Shown here: positions 10,440-19,136 of the stretch, piece by piece
How positions within the stretch are numbered: position 1 is the stretch's first letter
How the letters are laid out: each line of letters begins with the position of its first letter
NCBI GenBank assembly: GCA_903909375.1
Contig: CAIVVM010000036.1
Span: forward strand, 186,001-250,000
Direction: 5' to 3'
DNA length: 64,000 nt
Source of the DNA: an uncultured Alphaproteobacteria bacterium
Lineage (GTDB): Bacteria > Pseudomonadota > Alphaproteobacteria > Caulobacterales > Caulobacteraceae
Position numbers and translations under genes: made by a program
Notes under the pieces: model-generated
What the model saw: only the letters and a program-made list of their open reading frames with translations
Database searches by the model: none
Told to the model about the DNA's origin: nothing

Positions 10440-11099
10440 TTACCCGGACCGGGATTTCTCCCAACGGGCGCGCGCCGCCTCAACGATACGGCGGGCCGCA
10501 TCGGCGGCGTGCTCTATAGACATTTCAGTGGTGTCGAGCAAGGCGGCGTCGTCGGCGCGCCGGAGCGGGGCATTGTCACGGCCGCCGTCACGGGCGTCGC
10601 GTCGATGGATATCGGCCAGCACATCATCGAAACTCACGACCTCGCCCTGGCCGGTCAGCTGCTTCCAGCGGCGTCCGGCGCGCACTTCCGGCGTCGCCGT
10701 GACATAGAGCTTCGCCGGCGCCTCCGGACAGATCACCGTGCCGATGTCCCGGCCGTCCAGCACGGCGCCGCCGGGCTGACGGGCGAATGCGCGCTGGAAA
10801 TCCAGGAGGGCCGCCCGCACCCCCGCGTGGATCGCCACCCGGCTGGCCAGTTCGCCCGCCGCCCGGGTGCGAAGCGCAGGATCCTCCAGCCGCTCGGCGG
10901 TCAGCAGCGTGGCGATTGCTGTAGCGGCCGCCGGATCATCCGGGTCTTCCCCCGCGCCCTCCGTCAACACGCCCACGGCCCGGTAAAGCAGGCCGGTATC
11001 CAGCACCGGCAGACCCAGCTCCCGCCCCAGCCGCGTAGCCACCGTGCCCTTGCCGGACGCCGCAGGACCGTCCACGGCGATGACGAAGGCGGGGGTCAT
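10440..11099 (-). CDS. cmk: Cytidylate kinase Cmk
   Basis: 219 residues. It phosphorylates CMP/dCMP with ATP. The P-loop is GPAASGKGT near residue 11, [10 protein letters not shown] forms the nucleotide-binding region, and DGRDIGTVI near residue 130 is the CMP-binding motif. The [13 protein letters not shown] lid region is also recognisable. Its ATG overlaps the aroA stop by 4 bp. Confidence 0.96.
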   Translation of the reverse strand: MTPAFVIAVDGPAASGKGTVATRLGRELGLPVLDTGLLYRAVGVLTEGAGEDPDDPAAATAIATLLTAERLEDPALRTRAAGELASRVAIHAGVRAALLDFQRAFARQPGGAVLDGRDIGTVICPEAPAKLYVTATPEVRAGRRWKQLTGQGEVVSFDDVLADIHRRDARDGGRDNAPLRRADDAALLDTTEMSIEHAADAARRIVEAARARWEKSRSG

Positions 11100-12424
11100 G
11101 CCCCCTCGATGTCCGCACCCAGCCCCCGCATCAGGTTCACAAACCCCGGGAAGCTGGTGGCGATCATGCCGGGCTCGTCCACGGAGACCGGTCTTTCCGC
11201 GGCCAGGCCCAGGATCAGGTGGCTCATGGCGATGCGATGATCGCCGTGGGTGGTGACGCCGGCGCCGCCGGCCACCAGATGATTGCCCTGCTTGGCGCCG
11301 ACCACCGTCAGGGTCTCGGCCTCCTCCTCGACGCCGATGCCGCAGGCCGAAAGCCCCGCCGCCATCAGGGCGATCCGGTCGCTTTCCTTCACCCGCATCT
11401 CGCCGATGCCGCGCATGACGGTCTTGCCGCGGGCGAAGGCCGCAGCCACGCCCAGGATCGGGTACTCGTCGATCATCGAAGGCGCCCGCTCCGGCGGCAC
11501 CTCGACACCCTCGAGGTCGGAGTGGCGGGCGGTCACGTCGGCGACCGTCTCGCCGCCTTCGTCACGGACATTGGTCACGGACAGGTCAGCGCCCATCTCG
11601 CCAAGCGTGTCCAGCAGGCCGATCCGCAAGGGGTTCAGCAACATGCCCTGCACGGTCACCTCCGACCCCGGCGTCACCAGGGCGGCCACCAGCAGGAAGG
11701 CTGCGGAGGACGGGTCGCCCGGTACGTGAATGCGGGTTCCGACAAGTTTCTGGTCGGGCGGCAGGACGATACGGCGCCCGTCGGTCTCGTCGCGCACCTC
11801 CACCTCCGCGCCGAAGGCCCGCAGCATCCGCTCGGTGTGATCGCGCGTGGCCTCGGGCTCGATCACCTCGGCGCCCCCCGCCGCGTGCAGCCCGGCCAGC
11901 AACACCGCGGACTTCACCTGCGCCGAAGGTTCCGGTAGCCGGTAGGCGATGTGCTTCAGGTTTCCGCCCTTCAGCGTCAGGGGCAGTCGCCCGCCCTGCC
12001 GGCAGATCCAGCTGGCGCCCATTTCGCCCAGCGGCTTCAGCACCCGGTTCATGGGCCGCCCCCGCAGGGACGCATCGCCCGTGAAGGTGACCGACATGTC
12101 GAAGCCGGCCGCCGCCCCCATGATCAGGCGCACGCCGGTGCCGGCATTGCCGCAGTCCACCACATCGGCGGGCTCGGCGAAGCCGCCGCGACCCTCGACC
12201 CGCCAGCGCCCCTCGCCCAGACGCTCCACGCCAGCCCCGAAAGCGGACATGGCGGCGGCCGTACGCTTGACGTCGTCGCCCTCCAGCAGGCCCTCGATCT
12301 CGGTCACGCCCTGCGCCAGCGCGCCCAGGATCAGCGCCCGGTGGCTGATGGATTTGTCCCCTGGCGCGCGGACGGTCCCTTTGAGAGGTCCTGCGCGCCG
12401 TGCGGTGAGGTGGGCCGCGGTCAT
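11096..12424 (-). CDS. aroA: EPSP synthase AroA, class II-like
   Basis: 442 residues. It joins shikimate 3-phosphate with phosphoenolpyruvate in the shikimate pathway. [50 protein letters not shown] and DHRIAMS are all present. RDHTERML and [14 protein letters not shown] resemble class II enzymes such as CP4, but the PEP-site position has Gly (NAGTG) where CP4 has Ala. ATG 12424 starts [12 protein letters not shown], and the longer ORF adds unrelated residues. It is translationally coupled to cmk. Confidence 0.95.
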   Translation of the reverse strand: MTAAHLTARRAGPLKGTVRAPGDKSISHRALILGALAQGVTEIEGLLEGDDVKRTAAAMSAFGAGVERLGEGRWRVEGRGGFAEPADVVDCGNAGTGVRLIMGAAAGFDMSVTFTGDASLRGRPMNRVLKPLGEMGASWICRQGGRLPLTLKGGNLKHIAYRLPEPSAQVKSAVLLAGLHAAGGAEVIEPEATRDHTERMLRAFGAEVEVRDETDGRRIVLPPDQKLVGTRIHVPGDPSSAAFLLVAALVTPGSEVTVQGMLLNPLRIGLLDTLGEMGADLSVTNVRDEGGETVADVTARHSDLEGVEVPPERAPSMIDEYPILGVAAAFARGKTVMRGIGEMRVKESDRIALMAAGLSACGIGVEEEAETLTVVGAKQGNHLVAGGAGVTTHGDHRIAMSHLILGLAAERPVSVDEPGMIATSFPGFVNLMRGLGADIEGA

Positions 12425-12549
12425 ATGCCGAAGATGCCTTGTCGAATGGGGAAATGCCGAGGCGGGATGCTTTGACAGCCGCCCCGTCGCGTGGCAAGGG
12501 ACGCCGCTTTTCCGCGCAACCACATATAATTTTAAGAGGGTCGCCGCCT

Positions 12550-13008
12550 TTGGCCAATCCGGAACTGGGCACCAAGCAAATCTGCCCGAACTGCCAGGCT
12601 AAGTTCTACGACCTGGGTAAACGCCCGGCGCACTGCCCGAAGTGCGCGCATGACTTTGACCCCGATGAAGCCGTGCGCAACCGTCGCGTCCGCGCCCGCT
12701 CCATCGTGCCCGAGGCCGAGGAGGCCGAGGATCAGGTGGTCGCCAAGGAAACCGACGAGGACGAAGACGAAGAGGACGCCGTCACGCCAGAGCTGGACGA
12801 GGTCGTCAACGACCCGACCCTTGCCGGCGACGTTGACGATGACGACGACGCCGTGGAGCCGGCCGCCGTCTCCGAGGACCTTGGCGAGTTCACCGACGAG
12901 GAAGAAGTCGAGGACGACGCCGACGTTCCGTTCCTGGAAGATGAGGACGACGACGACTTCGATGAGTCGGAAATCGAAGGCCTTCCGGACGGCGACGACG
13001 ACCGCTGA
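12550..13008 (+). CDS. TIGR02300 family protein (FYDLN zinc ribbon, acidic tail)
   Basis: 152 residues. A short zinc ribbon [21 protein letters not shown] spans residues 13-34, followed by a very acidic, low-complexity tail rich in Asp and Glu. The function of this alphaproteobacterial family is unknown. The TTG start at 12550 is preferred because it gives [15 protein letters not shown] and has AAGAGGG about 10 bases before it. The gene is divergent from aroA, with 125 bp between them. Confidence 0.88.
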   Translation: MANPELGTKQICPNCQAKFYDLGKRPAHCPKCAHDFDPDEAVRNRRVRARSIVPEAEEAEDQVVAKETDEDEDEEDAVTPELDEVVNDPTLAGDVDDDDDAVEPAAVSEDLGEFTDEEEVEDDADVPFLEDEDDDDFDESEIEGLPDGDDDR

Positions 13009-13129
13009 CGGACGGCAGAATGTCCTCTTGCGAAAAAAGCCTGACATACGGGCTTGATCGCAGGGGACGCTTTGAATAGGTTCCGCGCCTTCCCGGGGGG
13101 CCAGCCCCCTGGGACGACCCGAAATCTTC

Positions 13130-13205
13130 GGGGCTTTAGCTCAGCTGGTAGAGCGATTGCATGGCATGCAATAGGTCAGCGGTTCGACTCCGCTAAGCTC
13201 CACCA
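13130..13205 (+). tRNA. tRNA-Ala (anticodon GGC)
   Basis: Acceptor stem GGGGCTT/AAGCTCC, D-arm GCTC..GAGC, anticodon stem ATTGC/GCAAT with loop ATGGCAT (anticodon GGC), T-arm with GGTTCGACTCC, discriminator A and encoded CCA. Total 76 nt. A strong hairpin with a T-run follows immediately. Confidence 0.97.
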
Positions 13206-13206
13206 T

Positions 13207-13243
13207 GAAGGCCCGCAGTCACCGCTGCGGGCCTTCGCCTTTT
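13207..13243 (+). terminator. Rho-independent terminator after tRNA-Ala
   Basis: Perfect 12-bp stem GAAGGCCCGCAG / CTGCGGGCCTTC with a 6-base loop, then GCCTTTT. It starts 2 bases after the tRNA CCA end. Confidence 0.9.
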
Positions 13244-13276
13244 GGGGTGTCCGCCGGGATGTGCTAAACGGTGCTC

Positions 13277-13471
13277 ATGACCGCCAGAGCGAACAACGTA
13301 CAGAAGGCTGCGCTTCCGGACACGGACGCTGAGATTGACCAGTTCCTGGCCGACAACTTCGATGAAGTGGCCGCGAAACTGGCGGCCGGACGCGCGCAGG
13401 TCACGCGCGGCGAGGCAACGCCGCTCGAGCCGCTGGACATGCTGTTGCGCGACGCGCGAGCTGGGCGGTAA
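13277..13471 (+). CDS. Putative ParD-like antitoxin
   Basis: 64 residues (MTARANNVQKAALPDT...), acidic in the middle and ending in EPLDMLLRDARAGR. It lies 15 bp upstream of a ParE-family gene, the standard antitoxin-toxin order. No clear ribbon-helix-helix signature is visible by eye, so the call rests mainly on context and size. A GTG 6 bases upstream is an alternative start. The 34-bp gap after the tRNA-Ala terminator leaves room for a promoter. Confidence 0.65.
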   Translation: MTARANNVQKAALPDTDAEIDQFLADNFDEVAAKLAAGRAQVTRGEATPLEPLDMLLRDARAGR

Positions 13472-13486
13472 CGGCTTCAACGCTTC

Positions 13487-13804
13487 ATGGCCCGCATACT
13501 GCGCGCGCCTCTGGCGCGATCCGACCTTCTCGACATCTGGGCCTACATCGCGAACGAGAGTTCGCCCGCCATCGCCGATACCTTCCTCGCCCGCATCTAC
13601 GGTGCACTGGAGGTGGTGGCGTCGGCGCCCTACATCGGCCGGGAGCGGGCGGAGTTCGAAGGCAGCCCCCGCAGCCTGGTCGTGAGGCCCTACGTCATCT
13701 TCTACGAGCCGCTTGCAGACGGCGACGGCATCGCGATCTGGCGCGTGTTGCATGGGGCCCGGCACATGGAGGACCTTCTGCGGAGGCCTCGCCGGTTCGA
13801 CTAG
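13487..13804 (+). CDS. parE: ParE/RelE-superfamily toxin
   Basis: 105 residues. The start MARILRAPLARSDLLDIWAYIA, the middle PYIGRERAEF and the end SLVVRPYVIFYEPLADGDGIAIWRVLHGARH match the ParE fold (RxxP..YVIFYxxxxxxIxIxRVLHGxR). ParE toxins act on DNA gyrase, and this target is inferred from the family. It is in an operon with the small gene upstream. No further gene of the module is seen. Confidence 0.88.
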   Translation: MARILRAPLARSDLLDIWAYIANESSPAIADTFLARIYGALEVVASAPYIGRERAEFEGSPRSLVVRPYVIFYEPLADGDGIAIWRVLHGARHMEDLLRRPRRFD

Positions 13805-13941
13805 GCGCGCGTTCGCCTTTTGAAGTTGGCGGCGGGATCACTCGCGGACGGAGGCCGAAGTCAGGTCGTGTCGTGAGGCGTTACGCGACGACGTGAGCCT
13901 CTCCTATGAACCCGCCTTCCCAGAGATAGAACACCCCGCGA

Positions 13942-14514
13942 TCACAGCACCCTGTAGGTCACCAGCAGCACCCAGGCCCCGAGGATCGCAAACACCACCG
14001 CCGCGCCCATCCGCACATACTTCAGCGGAACCACCCGCGTGACGGCCTCGCCCAGAAGGACCGCGGGCACATTGGCCGCCATCATGCCCAGGGTGGTGCC
14101 GATCGTTACCAGCACGATGTCATGGAAGCGCGCCGCCAGCAGCGAGGTGGCGATCTGGGTCTTGTCGCCGATTTCCACCAGGAAGAAGGCCACAAGGGTG
14201 GTGAGGAACACGCCGCTCTGCGCCATCTTTCCAACCCCGCCGTCGTCTTCCTTGTCCGGGATCAGCGCCCAGCCGGCCATCACGATGAAGGCCACGCCCA
14301 CCAGGGTCTGGAACAGTGTCCCCTGCAGCCACTGCGACACCAGAAAGCCCAGGGTCGCCGCCGCCCCGTGATTCAGCAGGGTCGCCACCAGGATGCCGAG
14401 AATGATCGGAAACGGCTTGCGGAACCTGGCCGCCAGGATGATCGCCAGCAGCTGCGTCTTGTCGCCGATTTCGGCGAGGGCGACGATGCCGGACGAAACG
14501 AGGATGGTTTCCAA
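13942..14514 (-). CDS. GDT1/TMEM165 (UPF0016) family manganese transporter
   Basis: 190 residues, about six transmembrane segments in two homologous halves. Each half carries the family signature EIGDKTQ (near residues 14 and 107). Bacterial members export Mn2+, and eukaryotic ones move Mn2+/Ca2+. TTG 14514 (METILVSSGIVALAEIGDKT) is chosen: CGGAGAT precedes it, and the upstream ORF start at 14631 would translate a structured leader that looks like a manganese riboswitch. That leader independently supports the Mn2+ role. Confidence 0.92.
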   Translation of the reverse strand: METILVSSGIVALAEIGDKTQLLAIILAARFRKPFPIILGILVATLLNHGAAATLGFLVSQWLQGTLFQTLVGVAFIVMAGWALIPDKEDDGGVGKMAQSGVFLTTLVAFFLVEIGDKTQIATSLLAARFHDIVLVTIGTTLGMMAANVPAVLLGEAVTRVVPLKYVRMGAAVVFAILGAWVLLVTYRVL

Positions 14515-14559
14515 TTGAGATCTCCGGGGCCATGTGAACACGACGACGCCACACCCCCG

Positions 14560-14700
14560 CAGGCCCAGTAGCCGGAGGTCAGCATCGTCGGTCTCGCCAA
14601 TCCGGATCAACTGATCCGTCTCGCCCGCCATGGCCGCAAGGCCAAGTGTGTTGACGTGCGCTCCGCTTTTACGCGGACGGCTACTCCCCGAGAGCGGGTC
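14560..14700 (-). promoter_or_regulatory. yybP-ykoY manganese riboswitch candidate
   Basis: On the minus strand the leader contains GGGGAGTAGCCG, a small TCCGC/GCGGA hairpin, GTCAACA, and further on GCGAGACC. These match the conserved loops of the yybP-ykoY Mn2+ aptamer as I remember it. The aptamer segment AGTAGCCG (14678-14685) is perfectly complementary to CGGCTACT further downstream (14567-14574), which suggests a switch between two folds. It ends before the TTG start of a GDT1-type transporter, a known target class. The exact 3' limit is uncertain. Confidence 0.75.
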
Positions 14701-14750
14701 CGGGCTAGGCTCTGTGGGAGCTATTGTAAAGCGCCATGTGGCGCGCCGGT

Positions 14751-14764
14751 GTGACGTCGATCAA
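14751..14764. promoter_or_regulatory. FixK/FNR-like box
   Basis: GTGAC GTCG ATCAA differs by one base from the TTGAC-N4-ATCAA form of FNR/FixK-type targets. It lies 66 bp before the ATG of the universal stress protein gene, a plausible activator position. It could also be chance. Confidence 0.45.
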
Positions 14765-14829
14765 AGGCTGGCGCGTCGCGACATGGCATCAGGGAGGAAG
14801 CCAGCGAGGCCGGAAAAGGAGAGCCGACC

Positions 14830-15678
14830 ATGTCGTTCAAGGATATTCTGCTTCAGATCAACAGCTATCCGGACCCCACGTCGACAGACGCCATCGATCA
14901 GGCGGTGAGCTTCGCAGCGGTGATCGGCGGGACGATCAGCGCCATAGCCATCGAGGTCGACATTCCAGCTGTCAGCAACCGGGTCGCCGACTATCTGATC
15001 GGATTGAGCGGTATGGCGCATGATGAAGAGCGCAAGAGCGCGGAGGCCTGCAGGGCGCGGCTCGACTACTTTACGACGCAGGCGAAGGCGGCAGGCGTCT
15101 TCGGGGCGATCGTCTCCCGACGCGCAGACCTCTACCTGGTCGGAGCAAACATCGCGGAACACGCCCGGACCCGGGATATCTGCATTGTGCCGCTGGCGGA
15201 ACTCACTGACGGCCAACGCAGCGTCGCCGAAACCGTGATCTTTGGATCGGGGCGCAGCGTGCTGCTCTTCCGGGCGGGCGCTGCCGACCTGCCAACCCGG
15301 GAGCTTGGAACTGTCGTTCTCGCCTGGGACGGGAGCCGTGCGGCGGCGCGCGCCATGGCCGACGCCCTGCCCATGCTGTCGAAGGCAAAGGACGTGGTCG
15401 TGCTGTCGGTGACGAATGAGAAGTCGGTCACATATGCCGGCGTCGGCGCGGAAGCGGTACGCCACCTCAAGGCCTACGGCATTGAGGCCAGGGCGGTCGA
15501 GATCGATGCCGCGGGAAACCGGATCGGCGCAGTTCTCGAAAAATATGTCGCCGAGTCTTCTGCGGACCTGCTCGTGATGGGGGCCTATGGCCAGTCCAGG
15601 TTCCGCGAGTTCGTGCTCGGCGGGGCGACCGAGCACATGTTGCACAATCCCATCGTCCCCCTGATGCTGTCTCACTAG
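14830..15678 (+). CDS. Tandem universal stress protein (UspA family)
   Basis: 282 residues forming two Usp-like domains. The C-terminal half starts at LGTVVLAWDGS (near residue 159) and has the ATP-binding signature GAYGQSRFREFVLGGAT near residue 255. The N-terminal half is degenerate and lacks that loop. Such proteins are induced by stress or low oxygen in related bacteria. AAGGAG lies about 8 bases before the ATG. A FixK/FNR-like box is found 66 bp upstream. It stands alone and is divergent from the Mn transporter leader. Confidence 0.9.
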   Translation: MSFKDILLQINSYPDPTSTDAIDQAVSFAAVIGGTISAIAIEVDIPAVSNRVADYLIGLSGMAHDEERKSAEACRARLDYFTTQAKAAGVFGAIVSRRADLYLVGANIAEHARTRDICIVPLAELTDGQRSVAETVIFGSGRSVLLFRAGAADLPTRELGTVVLAWDGSRAAARAMADALPMLSKAKDVVVLSVTNEKSVTYAGVGAEAVRHLKAYGIEARAVEIDAAGNRIGAVLEKYVAESSADLLVMGAYGQSRFREFVLGGATEHMLHNPIVPLMLSH

Positions 15679-15771
15679 GGCGACTTCGGCGTCAGGGTTG
15701 AAGCGAAAGTCACGTCACCGGTCGCCGCGTTGCGGTTGCGCGGCATGGGAGGCGCGGCGTAAACATCGGCC

Positions 15772-16302
15772 ATGAACCACGCCCCGTTTGCCATCGCCCC
15801 CGCCCTGGCCGCCCTGCTGGGCCTCAGCGCGTGCGACCAGCCCAAGTGGCGCGAACCGCCGCCGGCCAAGGTCGCCGCCGGCGCGCCGGTCAAGGACAAG
15901 GTCGAGACCACAGGAACGCCCGCAGCGCCCGCATGGGTCCAGCCCCTGCTGGGCAAGACCCTGCGCGCCGCGTTCCCGCAGAGCGGCATCTGCAAGGGCA
16001 ACACCGACGTCGTCCAGAAGAAGTACACCGGCGCGCCCGCCGGCGTTCAGATCCACGGCTGGGGCTGGGACATCGGGCGCAAGGCGCGCATTGAGCGGGT
16101 GGTGCTGGTGGACGCTACATTCCGGATCGTCGGCGGCGGCGAGGGCGGGGTAAGCCGCACGGACGTGCCCACCGCCGTGCCGGAGATCACTGACCCCAAT
16201 ACCGGCTGGAATGCCGATATTGCGCTCACCAGGGGCCCTCTGGACGGTTATGGCGTCACCGGCGACGACAGCGTGTGCGTGCTGGGGCATATCGAGTTCT
16301 GA
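15772..16302 (+). CDS. Putative lipoprotein of unknown function
   Basis: 176 residues. A signal peptide with lipobox LSAC is cleaved before C21, then a Pro/Ala-rich linker leads to a folded domain with IHGWGWDIGRKARIERVVLVD and a final cysteine (VCVLGHIEF). The gene ends 44 bp before the membrane protein of the glycosylation cassette and has the same orientation, so it may belong with it. No family was recognised. Confidence 0.75.
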   Translation: MNHAPFAIAPALAALLGLSACDQPKWREPPPAKVAAGAPVKDKVETTGTPAAPAWVQPLLGKTLRAAFPQSGICKGNTDVVQKKYTGAPAGVQIHGWGWDIGRKARIERVVLVDATFRIVGGGEGGVSRTDVPTAVPEITDPNTGWNADIALTRGPLDGYGVTGDDSVCVLGHIEF

Positions 16303-16346
16303 TCAGTGACCTTGGGGGTTCAAGACCCCGGTGGAGTGAGACGGAC

Positions 16347-17696
16347 GTGTCGGGATCGGGATCCATCCTGAACAGGCCGCCCTGGCTGGCCCTGACCGCA
16401 TTGAGCGCGATCCTGACCGGCCTTGCCTGCTATCCCAGCTGGCCGGGCTACATGTCGTACGACTCGCTGCTGGCCTACGAGCAGGCGCTCTTCGGTGTCC
16501 GCACAGCGCTCTGGCCGCCCCTGCACACCTACATGTTCCAGGTAAGCCGGATGCTCGGCGCCGAGAGCTGGGGCCTGTTCCTGACGCAGACGTTTGTGTT
16601 GCTGTTCGGCGCGGGCCTGACGATCCATGTGCTGACCGCACGCCGGACGCTGGCCTGGGTGCTTTGCCTGTTCTTCGCCGGCGGGCTGGTCTTTGTACCG
16701 GCGCTGCTGGGCACGCTGATGGCGCAGTGGCGTGATGTGCCCACGGCCGGTTTCGCCCTGCTGGGTCTGGGGCTGTGGCTGGCGGCGGCGCAGGCGCGAT
16801 CCATCCCGCTGCTGATGCTGGGCGTGGTGGCGATGTCGCTGTCCATTGGCCTTCGCTACAACGCGTTTGTCCTGCTGGCGCCGGCGATGATGCTGATGGT
16901 GTGGCGGCCGTTCCTGAACCGCGACCGGGCCTGGCCCGCGCGCGCCGCGGCCCTGCTGATGGTTGTCCTGGGACTGGGTGGGGTCTGGGCGTCCAGTCAG
17001 TGGCGGCTGCCCGACCTGCTTCCGCTACCCGATGCCCAGAACTTCGTGGCCACCCAGGAGTTCGACCTGATCGGAATTTCCGCCTGTGCGGGATACAACT
17101 ACCTCCCCCGGGCCGTCACCAACGGCAAGCCGATCACTGTGGCCCAGATCCGCCGCGCCTATGATCCGCGCCACCTGCTGATGACGCTGGAACCCAAGCC
17201 AGGCGTACCGCCGATGCTGGAAACCGACGCCCAGGGCCAGATCCAGCAGAGTTGGGCGCCGGTGATCCTGCGCGAGCCCGGATGCTACATCGCCCACCGG
17301 GCCGCCGTGACGGTCGAGCAGATGGGCCTGGCCAAGGCTGGCGTCTTCTATCCCACCCACGGCGCGATCGACGCCAACACCTTTGGACTGGCTTTGCAGA
17401 ATCCCGAGGCCTCCCGGGCCGTCACCCGCTACATCGGGATGCACGCCGACGAAACCGCGCGACGCCCGGCATGGCTTTATGTGCTGGCCGCGGGGCTGGG
17501 CCTGATGGCCGCCGCCGCCGTACGCCCTCTGGCCTGGCTGATGCTGGCCCTGCTGGCGGGCGCCTTTGGCTATCCGGCGCTGCTGTTCCTGGCCGGACCG
17601 GCAGCCGACGCCCGCTACATCTTCCCCTCAAGCATCCTTTGTCTGCTGATCATGGTGGTCAGCCTCGGGCTGATGCTGCGGCCAAAGGGGCGATGA
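16347..17696 (+). CDS. Polytopic membrane protein, GT-C glycosyltransferase candidate
   Basis: 449 residues with about ten hydrophobic segments. An acidic residue in the first external loop (YMSYDSL, near residue 35) and a large soluble loop (about residues 228-370) fit the GT-C layout, but no close family is recognised. The GTG start at 16347 has GGAG 11 bases upstream. It lies 4 bp before a GtrB-type gene, followed by gtrA. In such cassettes the third membrane protein transfers the sugar from the flipped polyprenyl carrier, and that role is inferred here. Confidence 0.72.
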   Translation: MSGSGSILNRPPWLALTALSAILTGLACYPSWPGYMSYDSLLAYEQALFGVRTALWPPLHTYMFQVSRMLGAESWGLFLTQTFVLLFGAGLTIHVLTARRTLAWVLCLFFAGGLVFVPALLGTLMAQWRDVPTAGFALLGLGLWLAAAQARSIPLLMLGVVAMSLSIGLRYNAFVLLAPAMMLMVWRPFLNRDRAWPARAAALLMVVLGLGGVWASSQWRLPDLLPLPDAQNFVATQEFDLIGISACAGYNYLPRAVTNGKPITVAQIRRAYDPRHLLMTLEPKPGVPPMLETDAQGQIQQSWAPVILREPGCYIAHRAAVTVEQMGLAKAGVFYPTHGAIDANTFGLALQNPEASRAVTRYIGMHADETARRPAWLYVLAAGLGLMAAAAVRPLAWLMLALLAGAFGYPALLFLAGPAADARYIFPSSILCLLIMVVSLGLMLRPKGR

Positions 17697-17700
17697 GCCG

Positions 17701-18672
17701 GTGACGCCACCGCCAACCTCCACCCGCAGCCGCGCCGGGCGCACCCTCAGCCTGGTCATACCCATGCACGATGAGGCCGCCGGGCTTGATCTGCTGTTCC
17801 AGCGGATTGACGCGGCGACGGCGCCGCTGGGGGTGAACCTCGAGATCGTCTGCGTGGACGACGGCAGCCGCGACGACACCTATGCCCGGCTCGTCGCCCG
17901 GGCCGCTGGCGACCCACGCCTCAGGCTGGTCGCGCTCACCCGCAACTTCGGCAAGGAGGCCGCGCTCACCGCCGGGATCGAGGCCGCCACCGGCGACATG
18001 GTGGTGCCCCTGGACGCCGATCTGCAGGACCCGCCGGAGCTGATCGGCGAGTTCATCAGTCTGTGGGAACAGGGCTATGACGTGGTCTACGGCGTCCGCG
18101 CCGACCGGGCCAGCGACACCCCGATGAAGCGCTTCAGCGCCGGCGCCTTCTACCGGCTGTTCAACCGGCTTTCGGACTACCCGATTCCCGAGAGCACCGG
18201 TGACTTCCGCCTGATGGATCGCGCTGTGGTGACGGCGCTGGCCCGGTTGCCCGAGCGCAACCGGTTCATGAAGGGTCTGTTCGCCTGGGTGGGCTTCCGG
18301 CAGGTGGGCGTGCCCTATGTGCGGCCGGCGCGGGCGGCGGGGGAGACATCCTGGCGCTACTTCGGCCTGATCCGCTTCGCCGTCGACGGCTTGACGGCCT
18401 TCACCACCGTGCCCCTCAAGGTCTGGACCGGCGTGGGCGTACTGGCCGCCTTCCTGGCCCTCGGATTCGCCGCCGTGATTGTCACCCAGGTCCTGGTCGG
18501 TGGCCGAAGCGTGCCGGGTTATGCGTCGCTGATGGTGGTGATCCTGTTCGGTTTCGCCCTGCAGATGATCGCACTCGGCGTGCTCGGCGAGTACATCGGG
18601 CGGATGTATCAGGAGGTGAAGGGCCGGCCGATCTATCTGGTGCGCGAGCGCGTCGGGTTCGACGACACGTGA
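17701..18672 (+). CDS. GtrB-like polyprenyl-phosphate glycosyltransferase (GT2)
   Basis: 323 residues. An N-terminal GT2 domain has LVIPMHDEAAGLD, VCVDDGSRDDT and the metal-binding DADLQDPPE. Two C-terminal transmembrane helices follow (about residues 247-270 and 281-303), ending with EYIGRMYQEVKGRPIY, typical of GtrB/DPM1-like enzymes. It would load a sugar onto undecaprenyl phosphate at the cytoplasmic face. GTG start, and the stop overlaps the gtrA start (GTGA). Confidence 0.92.
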   Translation: MTPPPTSTRSRAGRTLSLVIPMHDEAAGLDLLFQRIDAATAPLGVNLEIVCVDDGSRDDTYARLVARAAGDPRLRLVALTRNFGKEAALTAGIEAATGDMVVPLDADLQDPPELIGEFISLWEQGYDVVYGVRADRASDTPMKRFSAGAFYRLFNRLSDYPIPESTGDFRLMDRAVVTALARLPERNRFMKGLFAWVGFRQVGVPYVRPARAAGETSWRYFGLIRFAVDGLTAFTTVPLKVWTGVGVLAAFLALGFAAVIVTQVLVGGRSVPGYASLMVVILFGFALQMIALGVLGEYIGRMYQEVKGRPIYLVRERVGFDDT

Positions 18673-19133
18673 TCCGGTCCCTTGCCCGGACCTGGCGAGA
18701 GGATGTTCCGCCGCACACCCGGGCCACGCTTGTGATGCTGGTGCGGTTTGGCGTCTCGGGCGTCAGCGCCGCGCTAACCCTGTTCGGAACCCTGTTCGTG
18801 CTGACGGAGTATGCGGGCCTCTGGTACGTTCACTCGGTGCTGATTGCCTCGGTCGTGTCGTTCTTTGTCAGCTTCGGCCTGCAGAAGCTGTGGACCTTCC
18901 GGGCGCACAGCGCGGGCGCAACCGGCCCCCAGTTGCTGGCGTTCATCACCTTGTTCCTGGCGAACTCGGCGATCAACGCGGGGCTGCTCTACGGCATGGT
19001 GGAGTTTCTGCACGCCCCCTATCTGGCGGCCGAAGTGCTGATCGCGATCCTGATCGCGATCTGGAACTTCATCATCATGCGCTATGTGATCTTCAGGCCG
19101 GTTCGCGGGACGCCGAACCCGGGTGTTGGCTGA
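18669..19133 (+). CDS. GtrA family membrane protein (flippase-like)
   Basis: 154 residues with four transmembrane segments, the GtrA fold. FGVSGVSAALTLFG and FFVSFGLQKLWTF are the family's typical first and second helix borders, and NFIIMRYVIFRP closes the protein. GtrA proteins are thought to flip lipid-linked sugars. The GTG start overlaps the GtrB stop by 4 bp. The methyltransferase starts 3 bp after the stop. Confidence 0.92.
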   Translation: MIRSLARTWREDVPPHTRATLVMLVRFGVSGVSAALTLFGTLFVLTEYAGLWYVHSVLIASVVSFFVSFGLQKLWTFRAHSAGATGPQLLAFITLFLANSAINAGLLYGMVEFLHAPYLAAEVLIAILIAIWNFIIMRYVIFRPVRGTPNPGVG

Positions 19134-19136
19134 GCC

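Noticed and set aside
9078..11240. 720-residue open frame on the plus strand
   Set aside because: It is antisense to rpsA, cmk and part of aroA. High GC content makes long open antisense frames; the composition (many His, Asp, Gly, Val) is typical of such shadows.
14515..14631. ATG at 14631 as start of the Mn transporter gene
   Set aside because: The extra 39 residues (MAGETDQLIRIG...) come from the structured leader and carry no homology; the TTG at 14514 has a good ribosome site.
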